A DNA stretch of 64,000 bases from assembly GCF_003002915.1 (NCBI RefSeq), contig NZ_PVTG01000001.1, positions 124,001 through 188,000 on the forward strand, written 5' to 3'. The first letter of the stretch is position 1; every line of letters begins with the position of its first letter. Below the pieces are notes generated by a model. The model had not been told where the DNA came from. It worked only from the letters and a program-made list of their open reading frames with translations, and did no database searches. Positions 59,117-64,000 of this stretch are shown here, piece after piece. This stretch comes from Geodermatophilus tzadiensis (GTDB lineage: Bacteria > Actinomycetota > Actinomycetes > Mycobacteriales > Geodermatophilaceae). The position numbers and the translations under genes are program-made.

Positions 59117-62100
59117 GCGGTGACCTGCCTGCCGCGCTCGCTGAGCGGGCAGCTGCGCCGGGCCGGGCAGCGCTGGCAGTGGCTGCCGCTGCGCACCTCG
59201 AAGGTGGCCGCGCCCATGCCCTCGCCCACTTCGGCGATCAGCTCGCCGGCCCAGGTCTCCCCCGCCGGCACCCCGTCGGGCAGCGGTTGCTGCGCCTGCT
59301 CCTTGGCCTTCGACCCGGTGCCCACCTGCAGCAGCGCCGCGCCGCCGGGCTCGCTGCCGTGCGCGCCGAACGCGCCGGCGGCGACGGCCACCTGGTAGGC
59401 GGCCAGCTGCCCGTGGGTGTCGACGTCCTTGGCGTGCGTGCGGCCGGTCTTGAGGTCGACGACGACCAGCCGGCCCTGCCCGTCGCGCTCGAGCCGGTCG
59501 ACCTGGCCGCGGATGCGGGCGCGCCCCACGGTGACGTCGAAGTCGGCCTCGGCGGCCAGCAGCTCGCGGCGGTTGGCGGCGTGCCAGCGCAGGAACCGGT
59601 CGAGCATGTCGCGGGCGGCGACCCGCTGCCGCTGGTCGGCCCAGCCCGGCCCGAGGGCGAGGGCGTCGAGCTCGGCGGCGAGCGCGGCGGGGGCCTGCGC
59701 CGGCGGCAGCCCCTCGGCCACCTGCTGGGCGACGGCGTGCACCGCGGTGCCGACCGTGCGGGTGGCGTCGGGGGCGGCCTCCGCGCCGACCGCGCCGAGC
59801 ACCCAGCGCAGCGGGCAGCGCTGGAAGGTCTCGATCGCCGAGGGCCGCACCCGCACCGGGTCGTCCTCGGGCACGAGCGGGGCGTCGTCGGACAGCGGGG
59901 CCAGCCCCCACCAGTCGGGAGGCGCGGCACCGGGGACGCCCTCGTCGGCCAGCCGGCGCAGCACGGCGGCGGCCGCGGACCGGCGGGCCGGCTCGGTCTG
60001 CGGGTCGCTGACCGCCCGGCGCAGGTCGGCGACGAGTGCGGGCAGCCGCAGCGAGCGCGGCAGCGGGGTCAGCGGCCGGCCCTCGTCGGGCGGGGGGACG
60101 ACGAGGTCGAGGAAGCGGGAGGCGGTGGCCCCGGCGTCGGGACCGTCGAGCGCGCCCTCGACAGCGGTGACCACCAGCCGGCGGCGGGCGCGGGTGCAGG
60201 CGACGTAGAACAGCCGCCGCTCCTCGGCCAGCAGCTGGGTGCGCCGGTCGACCACGGTGCCGTCGATGCCGGCGACCCGCTCGACCAGCAGCTCGGTGCC
60301 CAGCAGCGTGCCGCGGTCGCGCAGGTCGGGCCAGACGCCCTCCTGCACGCCGGCCACGCACACCAGGTCCCACTCCAGGCCCTTGGACGCGTGCGCGGTG
60401 AGCAGCCGCACCGCCTCCGGGGCGCCGTCGCGGACCGCGCCGGACAGACCGGGCAGCTCCTGTGCCGACAGGTGCTCGACGAACGCGCCGACGGTGGCCG
60501 ACGGCAGCCGGTCGACGAAGCCGGCGGCGGCGTCGAACAGCGCGACGACGGCGTCGAGGTCGCGGTCGGCCACGGCTCCCGCGGCCCCGCCGACGGCGCT
60601 GGCGCGGGCCCACCGGGCGGCCAGGCCGCTGCGCTGCCACATCGCCCACAGCACGTCCTCGGCCGACCCGTCGCGCGCGAGCGCGACCCGCCCGGCGGCG
60701 AGCACGGCGGCCACCCGCCGGGCCGGCCGGCCCACCGGCTCGGGCAGCGCCTCGAGCAGCGGCTCGTCGGCCAGTGCCGTGGCCAGGGGCGCGCCGCGCT
60801 CGTCGGCGTCGACGCCACGCTCGGCCTGCGCGATGCGCACCGCCCGGCGCAGCCGGCGCAGGTCGAGCACGGTGGCCCCGCCCAGCGGCGAGGCGAGCAG
60901 TGCCTCCGCGCCGGGCTCGTCGAGGGTCAGCGCCCCGGGCTCGGTGCCGGGGTGTGGCAGCAGCGCGGTGAGCGCGGCGAGGAACGGCGCGACCGCCGGC
61001 TGGGCGGCCAGCGGGACGTCGTCGGCGGACACCTCGACGGGGACTCCGGCAGAGGTCAGCGCGCGGCGGATCGGGCCGATGGCCTGCGCGGCGCGCACCA
61101 CCACGGCCATCCCCGACCACGGGACGCCGTCGACCAGGTGGGCGCGGCGCAGCACGTCGGCGACGTAGGCGGCCTCGACGCTGGCCGAGCCGAAGACGTG
61201 CACCTCCGCGCCGCCCTCCTCCGCACCGGCCGGGGCCTGCAGCCGGCGGTGCTCCCAGGGCCCGGGCAGCGCCTCGGCCACCCGGCGGCTGACCGCGAGC
61301 AGCCCGGGCCCCGACCGGCGGGACACCCCGAGCGACAGCCGCCGCGCGGGCCGGCCGTCGACGGTGCGGAACCGGTCGGGGAACTCGACGATCCCGCGCG
61401 GCTCGGCGCCGCGGAAGGCGTAGACCGCCTGGTCGGGGTCGCCGACCACGACCAGGTCCCCGCCGCCGCCGGCGAGCAGCTCGAGCAGCTCCACCTGCGC
61501 GGGGTCGGTGTCCTGGTACTCGTCGACGAACAGCCAGCGGGCCCGCTCCCGCTCGTGGCGCAGCAGCTCCGGGTCGTCCTCCAGCTCGGCGATGGCGGCG
61601 CGGACGAGCTCGGCGGGGTCGTAGCCCGAGGCGTCGCCGCCGCCGGCCGTGGAGAAGGCGGTGACCGCCTCGTACTGCTCGAGGAACGCCGCCACGTGCG
61701 GCCAGGCCTCGGTGCCGGTCTCCCGGCCCCACGCGGCCAGCAGCTCGGGGTCGACGCCGCGCTCGGTGGCGCGCAGCAGCAGGTCGCGCAGCTCGCCGCG
61801 GAACCCCGCGGTGCCCAGCGCGGGCAGCAGCGACGCCGGCCAGCGCACCGCACCCTCACCGGCGAGGTCACCGCGCAGCAGCTCGGCCACGAGGGCGTCC
61901 TGTTCGGCGGCGGTGAGCAGCCGGGGCGGGGCCTCGCCGCGCAGCAGCGCCGCCCGCCGCAGCACGCCGTAGGCGTAGGAGTGGAAGGTGCGCGCCAGGG
62001 GCTCGCGGATGGTGCGGGCCACCCGGGCGGTGATCCGGGTGCGCAGCTCCGCGGCCGCCCGGCGGCTGAAGGTCAGGACGAGCAGCTGCTCGGGGTCGGC

Positions 62101-62301
62101 ACCGCGGTCGATGCGGGCGGCGACGGCCTCGACGATCGTCGTCGTCTTGCCGGTGCCGGGGCCGGCCAGCACCAGCAGCGGGCCGCCGGGGTGGTCGACG
62201 ACGGCCTGCTGCGTGGGGTCGAGCCGGGGTGGCCGCACCGGCGCCGGTGCCGGCTGCACGAGCCGGTAGACCGGCGCCGCCTCGTCCCCCCGCAGTGCCA
62301 C
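59113..62301 (-). CDS. adnA: AdnA subunit of the AdnAB helicase-nuclease
   Basis: A 1062-residue protein. Walker A is VLAGPGTGKTTT, Walker B FVDEYQDTDPAQ, with GDPDQAVYAFRGAEPRG and LTAHASKGLEWDLVCVAG and FYVACTRARRRLVV as later motor motifs. The nuclease has IRGQVDRLERDG and VVVDLKTGR. Cys in FQRCPLRW together with CQRCPARRSC at the end provides four ligands for the iron-sulfur staple known in AddB/AdnA-type nucleases. The order adnA-adnB equals that of mycobacteria (Rv3202c-Rv3201c). GTG follows GAGGG. Confidence 0.94.
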   Translation of the reverse strand: MALRGDEAAPVYRLVQPAPAPVRPPRLDPTQQAVVDHPGGPLLVLAGPGTGKTTTIVEAVAARIDRGADPEQLLVLTFSRRAAAELRTRITARVARTIREPLARTFHSYAYGVLRRAALLRGEAPPRLLTAAEQDALVAELLRGDLAGEGAVRWPASLLPALGTAGFRGELRDLLLRATERGVDPELLAAWGRETGTEAWPHVAAFLEQYEAVTAFSTAGGGDASGYDPAELVRAAIAELEDDPELLRHERERARWLFVDEYQDTDPAQVELLELLAGGGGDLVVVGDPDQAVYAFRGAEPRGIVEFPDRFRTVDGRPARRLSLGVSRRSGPGLLAVSRRVAEALPGPWEHRRLQAPAGAEEGGAEVHVFGSASVEAAYVADVLRRAHLVDGVPWSGMAVVVRAAQAIGPIRRALTSAGVPVEVSADDVPLAAQPAVAPFLAALTALLPHPGTEPGALTLDEPGAEALLASPLGGATVLDLRRLRRAVRIAQAERGVDADERGAPLATALADEPLLEALPEPVGRPARRVAAVLAAGRVALARDGSAEDVLWAMWQRSGLAARWARASAVGGAAGAVADRDLDAVVALFDAAAGFVDRLPSATVGAFVEHLSAQELPGLSGAVRDGAPEAVRLLTAHASKGLEWDLVCVAGVQEGVWPDLRDRGTLLGTELLVERVAGIDGTVVDRRTQLLAEERRLFYVACTRARRRLVVTAVEGALDGPDAGATASRFLDLVVPPPDEGRPLTPLPRSLRLPALVADLRRAVSDPQTEPARRSAAAAVLRRLADEGVPGAAPPDWWGLAPLSDDAPLVPEDDPVRVRPSAIETFQRCPLRWVLGAVGAEAAPDATRTVGTAVHAVAQQVAEGLPPAQAPAALAAELDALALGPGWADQRQRVAARDMLDRFLRWHAANRRELLAAEADFDVTVGRARIRGQVDRLERDGQGRLVVVDLKTGRTHAKDVDTHGQLAAYQVAVAAGAFGAHGSEPGGAALLQVGTGSKAKEQAQQPLPDGVPAGETWAGELIAEVGEGMGAATFEVRSGSHCQRCPARRSCPLSERGRQVTA

Positions 62302-62355
62302 CCCTCGATGACACCACGACGGACCGACAGCGCGGCGCAGCGCCGTCGGCCCGGC

Positions 62356-62883
62356 TCAGTACCGCACGCGGTACCAGTGCTCGGTCTCACCGGGGAGCCG
62401 GTCGAGCAGCACCTGCGTGCCCCCGGGGACGTCGAGCACCCGGACGCCGTCGCCGAGCAGGACCGGCGCGAAGAACAGCAGCACCTCGTCGAGCAGCCGG
62501 GCCTCGACGAGCTGCCGGGCGACGTCGGCGCCCAGCACGTTCACCACGCCGTCCCCGGCGGCCTCCCGCGCCAGGTCCACCGCCCGGTGCAGGTCGCCGG
62601 CGAAGGTCACGCCCTCCGGGGCCTCGACCGGTGCCCGGTGGGTGAGGACGACGACCGGTCCCGACCACTGCCCGCCGAAGGCGCCCTCGCGCTCGGTGCC
62701 CCGGTGGGGGTCGTCGCCGCCGAAGGTCCGTGCGCCGGCCAGCACCGCGGTCACCCGGGTGACCAGCCGGTCGGCCGTGGGGTTCGGTGCCTCCAGGTGC
62801 GGGGTGAGCCAGGACATGTCGCCACCGGGGCCGGCGATGAAGCCGTCCAGTGACGCGGTCGCGGAGTACAGCAGGGTGGCCAC
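62356..62883 (-). CDS. Dihydrofolate-reductase-like (RibD C-terminal) protein
   Basis: A 175-residue NADPH-binding protein of the RibD/DHFR-like family: SATASLDGFIAGPGGDMSWL at the start, VLAGARTFGGDD in the middle, GDGVVNVLGADVARQLVEARLLDEVLLFFAPVLLGDG near the end, in the usual family order. No link to riboflavin is evident; most stand-alone members are of unknown function. The GTG has a GGAGGAACC site. It lies between adnA and the alkyltransferase-like gene. Confidence 0.9.
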   Translation of the reverse strand: MATLLYSATASLDGFIAGPGGDMSWLTPHLEAPNPTADRLVTRVTAVLAGARTFGGDDPHRGTEREGAFGGQWSGPVVVLTHRAPVEAPEGVTFAGDLHRAVDLAREAAGDGVVNVLGADVARQLVEARLLDEVLLFFAPVLLGDGVRVLDVPGGTQVLLDRLPGETEHWYRVRY

Positions 62884-62942
62884 GGTTCCTCCGGTCGGGT
62901 CGTCGGTGGGGCAGACCGCCGGGGACCACGGAACTCATCGGC

Positions 62943-63254
62943 TCACGGCCAGCCGACGGCGGCGAGGTCGACCCGGCCGTCGCGCGCCGGCACGCCCTCG
63001 GCGGCCAGCAGCGCCAGCTGCCGCACGCGCACCGGCTCGGCGCAGGTGCCGTCGGCGCGCAGCACCCGGTGCCAGGGCACCGCTCCCCCGCCGGACGACA
63101 GCGCCCGGGCCACCCGCCGCGGGCCGACGCCGACCAGCCGGCCGACCGCGCCGTAGGTGCTCACCCGCCCCGGCGGGATCGACTCGACGACGTCGAACAC
63201 CGCTTCGTCGACGTCGGCCGGGTCGGCGGGCGCCCGGTCGACCGGTTCACGCAC
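62943..63254 (-). CDS. Alkyltransferase-like DNA-damage protein (ATL)
   Basis: A 103-residue homologue of O6-alkylguanine-DNA methyltransferase: VSTYGAVGRLVGVGPRRVARAL is the DNA-binding wing, and the active-site PCHR is changed to PWHRVL, with Trp in place of the alkyl-accepting Cys. ATL proteins bind O6-alkylguanine without repairing it and hand it to nucleotide excision repair. Its position near adnAB matches M. tuberculosis Rv3204, as I recall. GTG overlaps the upstream gene by eight bases. Confidence 0.92.
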   Translation of the reverse strand: MREPVDRAPADPADVDEAVFDVVESIPPGRVSTYGAVGRLVGVGPRRVARALSSGGGAVPWHRVLRADGTCAEPVRVRQLALLAAEGVPARDGRVDLAAVGWP

Positions 63255-63828
63255 GGCGGCCGAAGCGGGCGAGCAGGCGGTCCTGCGGGGACGCGCCCTC
63301 GGCCACCTCGAGCGGCGGGTCGAACAGGCCGGGGACGCCGTCGCCGGGCAGCCGGTCGGCGAGCGCCCCGGCGGCCCGGACCAGCGCCGGGTCGAGCTGC
63401 TCGTCGCCGCCGGTGGCGCGGGCGAGGTCCCAGGAGTGCACGGTCAGGTCGGCGGTGAGCTCCTCGACGTACTCGCGCGCCGGCGTCGGGCCGCGGGTCA
63501 GGTGCACCGTGCCGCCGTCGAGGTCGGCGCCGGCGACGGCGGCCAGCGCCTCGTCGGCCACGGCCTCCCACGCGGTCAGCGGGTCCGGGGCCAGCAGCGC
63601 GTCGTTGCCGGCGGGTACCTGCGCGGCGACGTCGTCGACCGGGTCGCCCGCGAGCAGGCCGGGCACCCAGTGCGCCTCGCCGACGAGGTGGGCGACCAGG
63701 TCGGCGACGGTCCAGCCGGGCAGCGCCTCGAGGTCCCACTGGCCGGGCTCGACGGCGTCGACGCGGTCGGTGAAGGCGGCCTGGGCGCGCTGGTAGAGCT
63801 CGAGCAGCTCGGTGGCGGAGGTCGGCAC
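63247..63828 (-). CDS. TIGR03086/DinB-like metal-binding protein
   Basis: A 193-residue protein of the DinB/mycothiol maleylpyruvate isomerase N-terminal type. WTVADLVAHLVGEAHWV and LTADLTVHSWDLARAT hold the three metal-binding histidines. Such proteins often use mycothiol. GTG at 63828 (PTSATELLELYQRA) fits the family's length; GTG at 63843 is the alternative, and neither has a good ribosome site. It overlaps the alkyltransferase-like gene downstream. Confidence 0.85.
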   Translation of the reverse strand: MPTSATELLELYQRAQAAFTDRVDAVEPGQWDLEALPGWTVADLVAHLVGEAHWVPGLLAGDPVDDVAAQVPAGNDALLAPDPLTAWEAVADEALAAVAGADLDGGTVHLTRGPTPAREYVEELTADLTVHSWDLARATGGDEQLDPALVRAAGALADRLPGDGVPGLFDPPLEVAEGASPQDRLLARFGRRA

Positions 63829-63901
63829 GTGTCCAGTCAACACAGCCGCCGACGGCCCGGCACCCGCAGTCGGGTACCGGGCCCTCGGAACGTGCTGGAA
63901 C

Positions 63902-63958
63902 GGCCCCCTCGCAGGTCCCCGGCCCGAGCGGAGCGAGGGTCGGGGAGCGAGGGGGTCC
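63902..63958. repeat. Hairpin repeat family, copy (c)
   Basis: On the minus strand, GGACCCCCTCGC begins two bases after the stop of the gene at the window edge, followed by a CTCGCTCCGCTCG core and GCGAGGGGGCC. It is related to the copies at 2227 and 37456. Confidence 0.6.
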
Positions 63959-63960
63959 TT

Positions 63961-64000
63961 CTAGTAGGTCGGGAGCGTCTTGTCGATGCGGGTCGCCCAC
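63961..64000 (-). CDS. C-terminal end of an unidentified gene
   Basis: Only the last 12 codons are visible, reading WATRIDKTLPTY and a TAG stop. The frame is favoured because a copy of the stop-adjacent hairpin repeat follows directly, as after rsrA and the DUF5679 gene. The product cannot be identified. Confidence 0.45.
   Translation of the reverse strand, partial: WATRIDKTLPTY

Noticed and set aside
59117-61732. Extension of the adnB frame to 61732
   Set aside because: It overlaps adnA on the same strand in another frame; adnB clearly starts at the GTGA overlap at 59116.

Overview
The window is 64 kb of very GC-rich DNA, densely packed with genes on both strands. GTG starts are common, and 4-base stop/start overlaps (GTGA, ATGA, CTGA) link many neighbours. 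The content points to a mycothiol-using Actinomycetota: a SigR/RsrA thiol-stress pair, mycoredoxin, WhiB7, AdnAB, UvrD2 with an HRDC domain, a 24-residue bL37 ribosomal protein, UPF0182 and DUF2342 proteins. From memory, much of the gene order matches the Mycobacterium tuberculosis Rv3193c-Rv3204 and Rv3221c-Rv3228 regions. The style (Rep13E12-type HNH gene, xylulokinase/XdhC cluster, receiver-reductase fusion) suggests the Geodermatophilaceae or a relative, but that placement is inference.

Layout. 1-10.3 kb: end of a lipase-like hydrolase, a free biotin carrier beside a degenerate biotin-carboxylase-like protein, bL37, rsrA-sigR with a SigR-type autopromoter, a YbaK-type deacylase, a membrane spermidine-synthase-like protein, the abasic-site protein YedK, succinate-semialdehyde dehydrogenase, and aroA-rsgA. 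10.3-17.8 kb: small enzymes and regulators, hisN, and a tightly coupled xylulokinase/XdhC/hydrolase/aldo-keto reductase operon. 17.9-20.4 kb: cystathionine beta-synthase and cystathionine gamma-synthase (transsulfuration, presumably feeding mycothiol and methionine). 20.4-25.4 kb: a ferredoxin/P450 pair, then a cyclic-nucleotide-domain histidine kinase overlapping a receiver-glutaredoxin-like-flavoreductase fusion. 25.5-30.5 kb: two initiator tRNA genes in the same orientation enclosing accessory-type genes and a broken HxlR-like regulator. 30.5-40.1 kb: UPF0182, a Lon-like PDZ protease, DUF2342 and HELAH metallopeptidases, a ThiF-like protein and an ABC1 kinase. 40.1-46.4 kb: whiB7 with a long attenuated leader that encodes a 116-residue leader peptide, uvrD2, mycoredoxin, an ANTAR protein coupled to a kinase-like protein, and nudC. 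46.4-55.7 kb: an M16 peptidase pair, a 93-bp tandem repeat, a DUF2510 protein and its broken paralogue, an M20 peptidase, hydrolases, acetyltransferases and an HNH endonuclease. 55.7-64 kb: the AdnAB helicase-nuclease, a DHFR-like reductase, an alkyltransferase-like DNA-damage protein and a DinB/TIGR03086 protein.

The themes that join these genes are thiol/redox stress (SigR, RsrA, mycoredoxin, Cbs/MetB, receiver-reductase fusion), DNA repair (YedK, UvrD2, AdnAB, alkyltransferase-like protein) and translation stress (bL37, RsgA, YbaK, WhiB7, initiator tRNAs). No rRNA operon, CRISPR array, prophage or transposase was seen. Many genes have a TANNNT-like -10 box 6-8 bases before the start codon, which implies leaderless mRNAs.
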